Made by a program: the position numbers and the translations under genes. From Euzebya sp. (GTDB lineage Bacteria > Actinomycetota > Nitriliruptoria > Euzebyales > Euzebyaceae), in assembly GCF_964222135.1 (NCBI RefSeq), contig NZ_CAXQBR010000094.1:119786-183785 (forward strand): a stretch of 64,000 nucleotides of DNA. Direction: 5' to 3'. Shown piece after piece: positions 31,001-39,437 of the stretch. The notes under the pieces are model-generated. The model had not been told where the DNA came from. It searched no databases and was given only the letters and a program-made list of their open reading frames with translations. Position 1 is the stretch's first letter, and every line of letters begins with the position of its first letter.

Positions 31001-32664
31001 GGCTGGCCCAGCTCGAGGCCGAGCGGCGGGTCTACCGGGCCCGCGTGGCGTCCGAGGAGCGCTGGGCGGCGGTGGAGGACGCCGCGCGGCTGCGCGACGG
31101 GCTCGGCGTCCCCGTGCCCGTCGGGCTGCCCGACGTGCTGACCCAGGCCGTGGAGCGACCGATGGTCGACCTCGTCGCCCGGTTCGCCCGCACCCACGGG
31201 CCGTTCGCCACGGCGGACGTCTCGGCGCGGCTGGGGCTGCCGCGCGACGCCGTGGAGCTCGCGCTGAAGGCGCTGGTCTCCGAGCAGCGCGTCACGTCGG
31301 GGGAGTTCCGCCCCGGCGGCTCTCAGCGGGAGTGGATCGACGCCGGTGTGCTGCGCCGCCTGCGCCGGCGGTCGCTCGCAGCGCTCCGCCGTGACGTCGA
31401 GCCGGTGGGTCCCGATGCGTTCGCCCGCTTCGTGCCCGCCTGGCAGGGGGCGGCGCTGCGCCCCCGGACGCCCGGGGTCGACCGGACGTTCGAGGTCGTC
31501 GAGCAGCTGCAGGGCACGCCGGTGCCCGCGTCGATCCTCGAGTCCGACGTGCTGGCCAGCCGGATCCGCGGATACACGCCGGCGTGGCTCGACGAGCTCG
31601 CGGCGGCGGGCGACGTGGTGTGGGCGGGCCTCGGCCCGCTCGCATCGGCGGACGGCCGTGTCGGGTTGTACCTGCGCGACCAGGCGGCCGTCCTGCTCGA
31701 CCCGCCGGCGGTGCCCGAGGACCTCGACGGCGTGCACGCCGCCCTGCTCGCGCACCTGTCCGATCGCGGTGCGTCGTTCTGGCCCGAGCTGCTGCGCGCC
31801 GCACTGGCCGCTGGTGGGACGGGTCTCCCCGAGGCCGACGTCGTCGCCGCGCTGTGGGACCTCGTGTGGCAGGGGCTGGTCACGAACGACACCTTCGGCG
31901 CCCTGCGAGCGCTCACCGGCACACCGGCACGGCGGAGCGCGCGCGGCCGGCGGGCCCGTCCCGGCCGGGTGGCGTCGCGCACCGGCCCCCCCGCGGCGGC
32001 GGGCCGCTGGTCGCTCGTCCGCGACCTGGTCGATGAGCGCGTGCCGGCCACCGAGCGCATGGCGGCCCGTGCCGCGGTGCTCCTCGGCCGTCACGGGGTG
32101 GTGACCCGGGACGGGGTGGCCGCCGAGGACCTCCCCGGCGCCTTCAGCGGCGTCTACCCGGTGCTGAAGGCGATGGAGGACGCCGGCCGCACCCGTCGCG
32201 GGTACTTCGTCGAGGGGCTCGGCGGCGCCCAGTTCGCCCTTCCCGGCGCCGTCGACCGGCTCCGGGCGCTCCGCGAGCCCGACGACCGCCCGGACCGCGA
32301 GCCGGAGGTGCTGGCCCTCGGCGCTGCCGATCCCGCCCAGGTCTACGGCGCCGCGCTCGCCTGGCCGGCCCCGGGGTCCGAGCGCGGCCGCCCCCGCCGG
32401 GTCGCCGGCGCACACGTCATCACCGTCGACGGCCGACTGGTGCTGTTCCTCGAGAAGGGCGGCCGGTCGGCCCTCACCTTCACCGAGGACCCCGACCTGC
32501 TGGCGGCTGCCGCCGCGGCTGCTGCTGATCTCGTGGAGTCGGGGCGGGTCCGGGACCTCCGCATCGCGAAGGTCGACGGCGATCCCGCGGTCGACCAACC
32601 CCTCGTCCCCGCCCTCCGCCAGGCCGGCTTCGCCGACCACCCCCGCGGTCTCGTCCGCCGCTGA
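28018..32664 (+). CDS. lhr: Large ATP-dependent helicase Lhr
   Basis: The 1548-residue superfamily 2 DNA helicase matches actinobacterial full-length Lhr in size (M. tuberculosis Lhr is about 1513). Core motifs are Walker A VSAPTGSGKTLAAFLAAIDR, DEVH box VIVDEVHAVAGSKRGAHL, GLSATQRPL, ATSSLELGIDMGAVDL and motif VI QRIGRAGHQ. Winged-helix and Lhr-specific domains follow to about 860, then the long C-terminal region. It unwinds DNA/RNA hybrids 3'-5' and is tied to DNA damage responses. TAGGCT at 28003-28008 nine bases before the ATG suggests a leaderless mRNA. A 146-base gap before the convergent uvrA-like gene holds only a small AGCCC-TCC-GGGCT hairpin (32668-32680). Confidence 0.95.
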   Translation: MDQVLERFGPATRAWFAASFAAPTAAQVAAWHHVLEGRSVLVSAPTGSGKTLAAFLAAIDRLVAAPPAEGTRVLYISPLKALAYDVDRNLRAPLVGIQQAATRLGQALSSVSVGLRSGDTAADERRALAARPPDILITTPESLYLYLTSRARETLADVETVIVDEVHAVAGSKRGAHLAVSLERLEALRRGAGADAPLQRIGLSATQRPLSEVAAFLGGGQVDGGTWRPRPVEVVEVPSEKVLDVEVVVPVEDMADLGQVIPEAPEGPASAQGESRRSIWPAVHPRILDLVESHRSTIVFTNSRRLSERLCARLNDLAAERWAAAQDVDGAAGDPVAPPVIARAHHGSVAREQRVLIEEDLKAGRLPCVVATSSLELGIDMGAVDLVIQVESPGSVASGLQRIGRAGHQVGAPSVGRIFPKFRGDLVEAAVVTRRMLDGDIEQTRYPRNPLDVLAQQVVAMAAMDPWHVGELHDVLRAAAPFAELPRSQLDGVLDMLSGRYPSDEFAELRPRVTWDRIEDVITGRRGAQRIAVTSGGTIPDRGLYGVFIAGEGPGRRVGELDEEMVYETRPGETIVLGASTWRVEDITRDQVLVSPAPGQPGRLPFWHGDTPSRPIEVGRAVGAFLGALGAAGPSGSSEDDERQAALREGYGLDQLAAANLLAYVEEQRAATEVLPSDTQIVVERFRDEIGDWRVCILSSFGGRVHAPWALAIEARLRERFGIEVATMVSDDGIVLRLPDAGWGGGGLPALGDAGSEGVADPWAGLEASSGEWLDDAVLREVLVPDAEEVEDLVVAELANSTLFASRFRECAARALLLPKRRPGGRTPLWQQRQRAQDLLGVASRFGSFPILLETYRECLRDVFDVPALQGLLSDIAGRRVRVTQVRSETASPFAASLLFDYLAGYMYEGDAPLAERRASALTLDRELLAELLGADELRDLIDRDALDTLELELQHLSEDRHARSADDVHDLLRVIGDLRTDEVVARTAGDAEAWLAQLEAERRVYRARVASEERWAAVEDAARLRDGLGVPVPVGLPDVLTQAVERPMVDLVARFARTHGPFATADVSARLGLPRDAVELALKALVSEQRVTSGEFRPGGSQREWIDAGVLRRLRRRSLAALRRDVEPVGPDAFARFVPAWQGAALRPRTPGVDRTFEVVEQLQGTPVPASILESDVLASRIRGYTPAWLDELAAAGDVVWAGLGPLASADGRVGLYLRDQAAVLLDPPAVPEDLDGVHAALLAHLSDRGASFWPELLRAALAAGGTGLPEADVVAALWDLVWQGLVTNDTFGALRALTGTPARRSARGRRARPGRVASRTGPPAAAGRWSLVRDLVDERVPATERMAARAAVLLGRHGVVTRDGVAAEDLPGAFSGVYPVLKAMEDAGRTRRGYFVEGLGGAQFALPGAVDRLRALREPDDRPDREPEVLALGAADPAQVYGAALAWPAPGSERGRPRRVAGAHVITVDGRLVLFLEKGGRSALTFTEDPDLLAAAAAAAADLVESGRVRDLRIAKVDGDPAVDQPLVPALRQAGFADHPRGLVRR

Positions 32665-32810
32665 CGCAGCCCTCCGGGCTGGCAACGCGAGGTGCGGCTC
32701 CGCCGCGCCCAGCCCTGTTCCGCCGAGTCGTGGCCTCGCTCCGCTCGGGCCTCGGCGGTCCAGCTCGGGTGGCGCCTCGCCGGAGCGGCTGGTCAGAGGG
32801 GTGGCGCAGC

Positions 32811-35096
32811 TCAGCCCACCCCGGCCGTCGCCCTCGCGTCACGCCGGACCGCGTCGGCGGTGTGGGACTCCTGGCACTCGAGCAGCGCCGCCGGGGTCCC
32901 GGTGAACACGACCCGCCCGCCGGCGCTGCCTCCCTCGGGGCCGAGGTCGATGATCCAGTCGGCCCGTCGGATCACGTCGAGGTCGTGCTCGATCACGATG
33001 ACGGTGCCGCCCGCGTCGACGAGCCGGTCGAGCACCCCGAGCAGGCGCTCGACGTCCGCCATGTGCAACCCGGTCGTCGGCTCGTCGAGCACGGTGGTCC
33101 GCCCGTCCCCGCCCAGCTCCATCGCCAGCTTGACCCGCTGCGCCTCGCCGCCCGACAGCGTCGTCAGGGGCTGGCCGAGGGTGAGGTAGTCCACACCGAC
33201 GTCGACCAGCGCCTGCAGCGTGCGGGCGACCGACCGGCGGCCGGCGAAGAAGCCCAGCGCCTCGGCGCACGTCATCTCGAGCACGTCCGCGATCGTCGCG
33301 CCGTCCAGGGTGTGGACCAGCACGTCGTCGGCGAACCGCCGGCCGCGGCACAGCTCGCAGGTCGCCGTCATCGGATCCATGAACGCGAGGTCGGTGTAGA
33401 TGACGCCGAGGCCCTGGCACTCCTCGCACGCACCCTCGGAGTTCGCGCTGAACAGCGACGGGCTGACCCCGTTCGCCGTCGCGAACGCCTTGCGGATCGG
33501 GTCCAGGATCCCGGGGTAGGTGGCGGTGTTGGACCGCCGGTTCGTCGAGACCGGCGACTGGTCCACGACCAGGGCGTCGGGGTGGCGGCGGAGGAGCTCG
33601 CCGTGCACCAGCGAGCTCTTGCCCGACCCCGCCACGCCGGTCACGACGGTCAGGACCCCGGTGGGGAAGGCCACGTCGACGTCGCAGAGGTTGTGGAGGG
33701 TCGCCCCCTCGACGGCCAGCCAGCCGGTCGGGGTCCGCACGGCGTCCTTGATGGCCAGGTGGCGGTCCATGTGGGTGCCGGTCGGCGTCGCCGCGGACGG
33801 CAGGCGCGACGGCGGCCCCTCGAACACCACGTGCCCGCCGGCAGCGCCGGCACCCGGACCCATGTCGATCACGTGGTCCGCGGCGAGGATCACGTCGCGG
33901 TCGTGCTCGACGACCAGCACGGTGTTGCCCTTGTCGCGCAGCGCACCGAGCAGCGCCGTCAGCCGTGTCACGTCGCGGGCGTGCAAGCCGATGCTCGGCT
34001 CGTCGAACACGTACAGCATGTCCGTGAGGCTGCTGGCGAGGTGGCGGACCATCTTGATCCGCTGCGACTCCCCGCCCGACAGGGTCGCGGTGGGCCGGTC
34101 CAGGGTGATGTAGCCGAGGCCGATCTCGACCAGGTCCTCGACCCGCGTGCGGAGCGCCTCGAGGACCGGGGTGACCGCCGGCGGCAGGTCGAAGCCGGCC
34201 AGGGCCCCCGCGAGGCGCGTGGCCTCCAGCGACGACAGCTCGGCGATGCCGTACCCGCACACGCGGGCGGCCCGGGCGGCGGCGTTCAGCCGTGACCCGC
34301 CGCAGTCCTCGCAGGGGACGGCGGTGGTGAACCGCTCCGCAGCGGCCCTGGTGCGCTCGGACATGTCCGTGGTGTCGCGCTGGAGGTAGAGGCGGCGGAA
34401 CTTCGCCACCGCGCCCTCGTAGGACAGGTTCATCTCCGCGCCGTTGACCGCCGTCGACACCTTGCCCTCGACGCGGTGCAGCAGGGCGTCGAGCTCGTCG
34501 TCGCCGTACTCGCCCAGCGGCTTGTCCGGATCGAACAACCCGGACTGCAGGTACACGTCGAGCATCCACCCGCCGGGCTTGAACATCGGGTGGCGCAGCG
34601 CGCCGTCCGCGAGGGACCGGGACCGGTCGACGAACGCGTCGAGGTCGACGCCGCGGACCTCGCCGATCCCCTCACAGGTCGGGCACATGCCCTGGGGGAG
34701 GTTGAAGCTGAACGCGTGCGCGTAGCCGACGTGGGGCTCGCCCGCGCGGCTGAAGAGCAGGCGCAGCACCGGCGCGATGTCGGTAATCGTCCCGACCGTG
34801 GAGCGGGCCCCGCCGACCAGGCGCTTCTGGTCGACGACGATCGCCGCGGACAGGTCCTCGATCAGGTCGACGTCGGGGTGGCCGTAGCTCGGGAGGAAGT
34901 TCCGCGCGAACGCGGTGAACGTCTCGTTCAGCTGGCGTTGGGCCTCCGCCGCGATGGTGTCGAAGACCAGGGACGACTTGCCCGACCCGGACACGCCGGT
35001 GACGACGGTCAGCGCCTGCTTGGGGACCGCGACGGTGACGTCGGCCAGGTTGTGCTCCCTGGCCCCGGTCACGCGGATGGCGGAGCGCGCGGCCAT
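32811..35096 (-). CDS. UvrA-like ABC protein, DrrC/UvrA2 type
   Basis: The 761-residue tandem ABC-ATPase of the UvrA family has Walker A motifs TGVSGSGKSSLVFDT and TGVAGSGKSSLVHGE, signature motifs LSGGESQRIKMVRHL and LSGGEAQRVKLAMEL, and Walker B YVFDEPSIGLH and TVLDEPTTGLH. Zinc-type cysteine pairs are CPTCEGIG, CEDCGG, CEECQGLG and CELCRGRR. It is about 200 residues shorter than repair UvrA, like UvrA2 and the daunorubicin-resistance protein DrrC. It is the third gene after a DrrA-like ATPase and DrrB-like permease, coupled by TGATG. It may remove or shield DNA-bound drug rather than do general excision repair; that role is inferred. Confidence 0.9.
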   Translation of the reverse strand: MAARSAIRVTGAREHNLADVTVAVPKQALTVVTGVSGSGKSSLVFDTIAAEAQRQLNETFTAFARNFLPSYGHPDVDLIEDLSAAIVVDQKRLVGGARSTVGTITDIAPVLRLLFSRAGEPHVGYAHAFSFNLPQGMCPTCEGIGEVRGVDLDAFVDRSRSLADGALRHPMFKPGGWMLDVYLQSGLFDPDKPLGEYGDDELDALLHRVEGKVSTAVNGAEMNLSYEGAVAKFRRLYLQRDTTDMSERTRAAAERFTTAVPCEDCGGSRLNAAARAARVCGYGIAELSSLEATRLAGALAGFDLPPAVTPVLEALRTRVEDLVEIGLGYITLDRPTATLSGGESQRIKMVRHLASSLTDMLYVFDEPSIGLHARDVTRLTALLGALRDKGNTVLVVEHDRDVILAADHVIDMGPGAGAAGGHVVFEGPPSRLPSAATPTGTHMDRHLAIKDAVRTPTGWLAVEGATLHNLCDVDVAFPTGVLTVVTGVAGSGKSSLVHGELLRRHPDALVVDQSPVSTNRRSNTATYPGILDPIRKAFATANGVSPSLFSANSEGACEECQGLGVIYTDLAFMDPMTATCELCRGRRFADDVLVHTLDGATIADVLEMTCAEALGFFAGRRSVARTLQALVDVGVDYLTLGQPLTTLSGGEAQRVKLAMELGGDGRTTVLDEPTTGLHMADVERLLGVLDRLVDAGGTVIVIEHDLDVIRRADWIIDLGPEGGSAGGRVVFTGTPAALLECQESHTADAVRRDARATAGVG

Positions 35097-35854
35097 CAGC
35101 GATCCACCGCCCCGGCCATGCCGCGGGTGACGAGGACGACGCCGATGGCGGCGAGGCCCGCGGCGGTGGCCAGCCCGACCGCGACGTCGCCGCCGACCTC
35201 GCCCGCGAACGCCGCGCGCATCCCGTCGACGACCCACGTCAGCGGGTTGATCCTGCCGACGGCCTGCATCCAGCCCGGTCCGGTGTCCAGGGGGAGCATC
35301 ATCCCGGACAGGAACAGCAGCGGGAAGACCAGGCTGGACTGCACCGTGTAGAAGATCTCGTGCTTGCCCCCCGAGGCGATCGCGAGCGCGTCGGACAGCG
35401 TGCCGGCGGCCACGCCCAGCAGCACCAGCCCGACGAACCCGAGCAGCGCGCCCACCGGGTGCAGCTCGAAGCCGAAGGGGACGACGACCGCCACGATCAG
35501 GAGGCCCTGGACGACCAGCTCGGCGACGGCCTTGAGGGCTCGGCCGACGGCGATCGCGTGGCGGCTCATCGGCGTGACGAGCAACCGCTCGTGGGATCCG
35601 GTGGCCATGTCGGTGAGCAGCGAGTAGCCGATGTTGGCGGTCCAGAACAGCGCCAGCATCACCAGGACCGAGGGGACGAACCACTGCCACGCGCTGGCGC
35701 CCGGCACCTCGGCGACGCCGCTGAGGAGGGGACCGAACAGCGCCAGGAACACGAGGGGCTGGAAGACCGCGAACAGCAGGCCGGCGGGCTCGCGCAGACC
35801 CGGCAGGGACTCGCGCCAGAAGACCGTCCAGACGTCGTCTGCGACCCGGGTCAC
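35096..35854 (-). CDS. ABC-2 type drug exporter permease (DrrB-like)
   Basis: The 252-residue protein has six predicted membrane helices: LFAVFQPLVFLALFGPLL, VPSVLVMLALFWTANIGYSL, VVQGLLIVAVVVPFGF, LLGFVGLVLLGVAAGTL, SLVFPLLFLSGMMLPLD, VAVGLATAAGLAAIGVVLV. The conserved LFLSGMMLPLDTGPGWMQAV and INPLTWVVDGMRA match DrrB/ABC-2 permeases. It pairs with the ATPase encoded immediately upstream; GTG 35854 overlaps that gene's TGA by four bases (GTGA), and its own TGA overlaps the next ATG. Confidence 0.92.
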   Translation of the reverse strand: MTRVADDVWTVFWRESLPGLREPAGLLFAVFQPLVFLALFGPLLSGVAEVPGASAWQWFVPSVLVMLALFWTANIGYSLLTDMATGSHERLLVTPMSRHAIAVGRALKAVAELVVQGLLIVAVVVPFGFELHPVGALLGFVGLVLLGVAAGTLSDALAIASGGKHEIFYTVQSSLVFPLLFLSGMMLPLDTGPGWMQAVGRINPLTWVVDGMRAAFAGEVGGDVAVGLATAAGLAAIGVVLVTRGMAGAVDR

Positions 35855-36843
35855 GCCGCCACCTCCTCGACCTCGGCCGTGCCGATCGTCTCCTCCCGCA
35901 GGCTGCGCCCGCTGAGGGACAGGAACACGTCGTCGAGCGTCGGTCGCTCGACGACCGCGCGCGCCACCTCGATGCCGCGCCGGGCCAGGTGCTGCAGGAA
36001 CCCGGCCAGCACCTCGTCGCCCGCGGTCGCCCGCAGCGACAGCTCGGTGCCGTCGACCGCGCACGTCCCGTCGCCGGCCAGCTCGCGGCCCAGGGTCGCC
36101 GCGGCGTCCACGTCGTCCGGCGAGGAGAGCCCGACGGTGATCCGGTCGCCGGCCAGGTCGGCCTTGAGCCGGGCTGGTGCGTCGTCGGCGATCACCTGCC
36201 CGTCATCGACGACCACGACCCGCTCGGCCATCAGGTCCGCCTCCTCCAGGTAGTGGGTGGTCAGGAGGATGGTCATGCCGCTCGCACGGCGCACCTCGGC
36301 GATGTGGCCCCACAGGTTCGCGCGGCTCTGCGGGTCGAGCCCGGTCGACGGCTCGTCGAGGAACAGCAGGGAGGGGTGGTGGACCAACCCCATGGCGACG
36401 TCGACCCGACGGCGCTGACCACCCGACAGCGTCTGGCCCTTCCGCGTGAGCAGGGCGCCGAGGGAGAAGGCGTCCGCCAGCTCGGCGACGCGTCGTCGTC
36501 CGTCCGACCCACGCAGCCCGTAGGCGCGGCACTGGCTCATCAGCTCGTCGTCGACGCGCTGGTACAGCCCGGCGGCGTTGCCCTGGCCGACGTAGCCGAT
36601 GCGGCGGCGGACGGCGGCCGGCTCGGTGCGGACGTCCTGGCCGACGACCGTCGCCGTCCCGCCGCTGGGGCGCAGCAGCGTCGTCAGCATCCGGATGAGG
36701 GTGGTCTTGCCGGCGCCGTTCGGCCCCAGCACCGCGACCAGCTCCCCGTCGTCCACGTCGAGGTCGATGCCCCTGACGGCCTCGACCTCCTCCGACCGCG
36801 CCGGTCGGAACGTCCGCGACAGCGCGCGTGCGGTGATCATCAT
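35851..36843 (-). CDS. ABC exporter ATPase, daunorubicin-resistance DrrA-like
   Basis: The 330-residue ATPase has Walker A LGPNGAGKTTLIRML, Q-loop GYVGQGN, signature LSGGQRRRVDVAMGL, Walker B LLFLDEPSTGLDPQSR and switch His LLTTHYLEEAD. A C-terminal DrrA-type extension follows (FLQHLARRGIEVARAVVERP, TLDDVFLSLSG). Length equals that of Streptomyces DrrA. The first of two adjacent ATGs (36843) follows GGAGGGAGA by seven bases. It begins a three-gene operon divergent from a TetR gene and separated from it by a palindromic operator, so drug-induced expression is likely. Confidence 0.93.
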   Translation of the reverse strand: MMITARALSRTFRPARSEEVEAVRGIDLDVDDGELVAVLGPNGAGKTTLIRMLTTLLRPSGGTATVVGQDVRTEPAAVRRRIGYVGQGNAAGLYQRVDDELMSQCRAYGLRGSDGRRRVAELADAFSLGALLTRKGQTLSGGQRRRVDVAMGLVHHPSLLFLDEPSTGLDPQSRANLWGHIAEVRRASGMTILLTTHYLEEADLMAERVVVVDDGQVIADDAPARLKADLAGDRITVGLSSPDDVDAAATLGRELAGDGTCAVDGTELSLRATAGDEVLAGFLQHLARRGIEVARAVVERPTLDDVFLSLSGRSLREETIGTAEVEEVAA

Positions 36844-36912
36844 CGGGACGGTCTCCCTCCTCGAGGTCCTCGATCGCGCCATCACGAGCGCGACCATTCT
36901 TGACGTCACGAC

Positions 36913-36937
36913 CGTACACCGTACCGTATGGTGTACG
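36913..36937. promoter_or_regulatory. Palindromic TetR-type operator in the divergent promoter
   Basis: CGTACACC (36913-36920) and GGTGTACG (36930-36937) are exact inverted repeats; extending inward gives 22 of 25 symmetric bases. It overlaps a plausible plus-strand promoter TTGACG (36900-36905)-N16-TACCGT (36922-36927) for the TetR gene and lies 70 bases before the ABC operon start. It is the likely site where the TetR protein represses both directions. Confidence 0.7.
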
Positions 36938-36996
36938 ATTGTGCTGCAGGAACTCCCGGCCAGCCGGCCGGATAGCATCCGACGCCTCAGGACCCC

Positions 36997-37740
36997 ATGG
37001 CGACCGATCCGGACTACCCCGACCACACCCGCGTGCTGCAGCTCCTGTGGCGGGGTGAGGAGAAGCCGTCACCGCGAACGGGGCTGACCGCCGGGCGGGT
37101 CGTGGCCGCCGCCGTGGCCGTGGCGGACGAGGCGGGGCTCGGGGCCCTGTCGATGCGGCGCGTCGCCGAGCGCCTCGGTGTGGGCACGATGTCGCTGTAC
37201 ACCTACGTCCCCGGTCGCGCCGAGCTGATCCCGCTCATGGTCGACGAGGTGATGGGCGAGCTGCCGGTGGTCACCGAGCACGAGGGCTGGCGGCACGCGC
37301 TCGAGTCCGTCGCCGACGGCTGGTGGGCGGCCTACCGCCGTCACCCCTGGCTCCTCGAGGTCCCGGTGACGCGGCCCGTCCTCGGCCCTCACGCGTTCGA
37401 CCGCTACGAGGCCGAGCTCCGCATCATCGATGGGCTGGGGCTCAGCGACGTCGAGATGAACGCCGCGGTCGAGCTCGTCCGCAGCCACGTGGTCGGCAGC
37501 GCGCGCCGGGCGATCGAGATCGCCCGCGACGCCGAGCGGAGCGGCATCAGCGACGACCAGTGGTGGTTCAGCGTCCTGCCGACCCTCGAGCGGGTGACCG
37601 CCGGCCGCGAGTACCCCGTCGCCGGCCGGGTGGGGGCCACGATCGCGGCTCCGCACTCCGACCCGCGTGACGACCTGGCGTTCGGGCTGGCGCGGATCCT
37701 CGACGGCCTGGAGCTGCTGATCAGCTCCCGCCGCGGCTAG
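36997..37740 (+). CDS. TetR-family repressor with TetR_C-type ligand domain
   Basis: The 247-residue regulator has an HTH at about residues 30-75 (RVVAAAVAVADEAGLGALSM, RRVAERLGVGTMSLYTYVPG) and a TetR_C_1-like C-terminal domain (WRHALESVADGWWAAYRRHP, FAFGLARILDGLELLI in pattern). Proteins of this class bind small drugs and leave their operator. The divergent ABC exporter/UvrA-like operon and the palindrome at 36913-36937 are the obvious targets. ATG 36997; TAGCAT at 36973-36978 is a second -10 candidate. Its TAG stop shares CTAG with the convergent acyltransferase gene. Confidence 0.9.
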   Translation: MATDPDYPDHTRVLQLLWRGEEKPSPRTGLTAGRVVAAAVAVADEAGLGALSMRRVAERLGVGTMSLYTYVPGRAELIPLMVDEVMGELPVVTEHEGWRHALESVADGWWAAYRRHPWLLEVPVTRPVLGPHAFDRYEAELRIIDGLGLSDVEMNAAVELVRSHVVGSARRAIEIARDAERSGISDDQWWFSVLPTLERVTAGREYPVAGRVGATIAAPHSDPRDDLAFGLARILDGLELLISSRRG

Positions 37741-38531
37741 TCCGACCCCAGCTCGGCCTGGCGTCGACGCCGGCGCGCCTCCTCCTCGCGGGCCAGCAGC
37801 GCGAGGCCCTCCTGCACGGTCGGGGCGGTCCCGCCGAGGTGGGCCGGCACCCACCAGCGGTCCTCCGGTCCCGACGGCGCCTGCGGGTACGCGGCCGTGG
37901 ACGCCTCGACGAGGTGCATGACCTGCTGCCAGGCGCGCGCCGTCAGCTGCCGCGGGTCCTCGGACCCCTCGGCGATGATCGGCGCGCCGAACCGCACCGT
38001 CTGGACGACCCGCCGCGTGTAGAACGCGTTGCGCCCCTTGGTGATGATGCGCTGCCCGCCCCAGAGCGCGACGGGGACGAGGGGGACGCTCGCCTCGACG
38101 GCGATGCGGGCCGCGCCCGGCCGCGGGGGTGCGGGGACGAACGAGGGCGAGATGGTCCCCTCGGCGAAGACGCAGACCGCCCCGCCGCGCCGCAGGACCC
38201 CGACGGCCGCCCCGACGGCGTCGCCGGCCAGGCCGCCCCGGTCGACCTCGATCTGGTCGCTCCAGCGGCCGAGGGGGCCGAGCACCGGGTGCTGGAACAC
38301 CTCGCGCTTGCCGAGGAACGACAGGCGTCGGCCGTGTCTGGCCGCGGCGATCGCGAGGTAGAGGGGGTCCACGTGGCTGACGTGGTTGGCCACCAGCACG
38401 ACGGGCCCGGTGCGAGGCAGCAGGTGGCCGCCCACCACCTCGACCCGCCAGCCCATCACGCGGTAGAGCAACCGGGCGGTGGCGACCAGCAGGCCGTACA
38501 CCACCGATGCGCGCGTCACGTCAGCCATCAT
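37737..38531 (-). CDS. 1-acyl-sn-glycerol-3-phosphate acyltransferase (PlsC family)
   Basis: The 264-residue membrane-associated acyltransferase shows NHVSHVDPLYLAIA (the HX4D catalytic motif), FLGKREVFQHPVLGPLGR, VCVFAEGTISP (EGT acceptor-binding motif) and VPLVPVALWGGQ. It would acylate lysophosphatidate or a glycolipid acceptor. Two starts, ATG 38531 and ATG 38528, are adjacent. Its start overlaps the stop of the upstream glycosyltransferase gene by 11 bases, so the two are coupled. The long Arg-rich C-terminus (EEEARRRRRQAELGSD) is likely a membrane-surface helix. Confidence 0.9.
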   Translation of the reverse strand: MMADVTRASVVYGLLVATARLLYRVMGWRVEVVGGHLLPRTGPVVLVANHVSHVDPLYLAIAAARHGRRLSFLGKREVFQHPVLGPLGRWSDQIEVDRGGLAGDAVGAAVGVLRRGGAVCVFAEGTISPSFVPAPPRPGAARIAVEASVPLVPVALWGGQRIITKGRNAFYTRRVVQTVRFGAPIIAEGSEDPRQLTARAWQQVMHLVEASTAAYPQAPSGPEDRWWVPAHLGGTAPTVQEGLALLAREEEARRRRRQAELGSD

Positions 38532-39417
38532 CGCCGATCTCGCGGAACGGGCGCGCGATCGTCTGCCGCGCCGCCTCCACCTCCTCCGGCGTCGGGTCGC
38601 GGAGGACCACCACGTCGTCGCCCGCCCGCTCGATGAGCCCGAGGTCGGCGAAGCCGTCGAGCCACCCGCCCATCGGCCACCACCCCCAGCGCCGGTGGAA
38701 CGTCCGGGCGTTCTCGAGGGTCGCCCGGAACTGCTGCAGCGGCGGCTCGAAGGTGTCGTGGTGCTGGTGGTACACGTCCGCGCCGTGCACCAGGAGCAGC
38801 GGCACCCCGGCAGCCCGGGCGGTGAACGCGAGGTCGGTGTCCTCCCCGGCGTAGCCGTGGTAGCCGTCGGCGAACCCGCCCAGGCGGTCGAACGTCGCGC
38901 GCCGCAGGCCGAGGCACAGGCCCCACACGAGCTCGTAGCGGTCGCTGCGGACCCACCCGTCCGCGGGCGGCTCCTCCCGGGCGGGGTGGCGACGGGACGC
39001 GGCGCGCAGGCCCGCCTCGTCGGCGGGGACCTCGTCGAGCGGCGGGAGGTACCGCACGTCGCCGATGCACACCGCGTCCTCGGCGGCCAGCGCGTCGGCG
39101 AACGCCGCGACGCAGGACGCCGCGGGGATGCAGTCGGCGTCCATGAACACGATCGCCTCGGATGTCGCGGCCGCCGCGGTCGCGTTCCGGGCCGTCGAGT
39201 ACGGGATCCGCTCGTCGGGCACGTCGAGGGGGATGATGCGCACGTCGAAGGGCAGCGCGGGATCGATCACCGCGCGCGGGTCCTCGCCGCCGGCGTGGGC
39301 GACGACGACCTCGGCCGGCCACGTCGTGCCGCGGGCGAACCCGTCGAGCATCGCCGCGAGCATCGCGTTGCGGTTGCGCACCAGGGTGCAGGCGCTGAGG
39401 GGGGCCGTGTCGGTCAT
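38521..39417 (-). CDS. Family 2 glycosyltransferase
   Basis: The 298-residue GT-A enzyme starts with a nucleotide-binding strand (LSACTLVRNRNAMLAAMLDG) and has the metal motif IVFMDADCIPAASC (Asp-Ala-Asp), the acceptor-side loop GGFADGYHGYAGEDTDLAFT (ED catalytic) and a HQHHDTFEP segment. No membrane helix is present. The sugar donor and acceptor are unknown. ATG 39417 is preferred over upstream codons because the next 20 bases contain the divergent promoter for the sulfotransferase gene. It is co-transcribed with plsC. This suggests glycosylation of an acylated envelope molecule. Confidence 0.87.
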   Translation of the reverse strand: MTDTAPLSACTLVRNRNAMLAAMLDGFARGTTWPAEVVVAHAGGEDPRAVIDPALPFDVRIIPLDVPDERIPYSTARNATAAAATSEAIVFMDADCIPAASCVAAFADALAAEDAVCIGDVRYLPPLDEVPADEAGLRAASRRHPAREEPPADGWVRSDRYELVWGLCLGLRRATFDRLGGFADGYHGYAGEDTDLAFTARAAGVPLLLVHGADVYHQHHDTFEPPLQQFRATLENARTFHRRWGWWPMGGWLDGFADLGLIERAGDDVVVLRDPTPEEVEAARQTIARPFREIGDDG

Positions 39418-39437
39418 GGGCGTAGGATCCGGGGTCG

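Noticed and set aside
27883..32685. 1600-codon open frame opposite lhr
   Set aside because: Low-complexity Arg/Gly/Asp/Pro translation without domains; lhr motifs are unambiguous on the plus strand.
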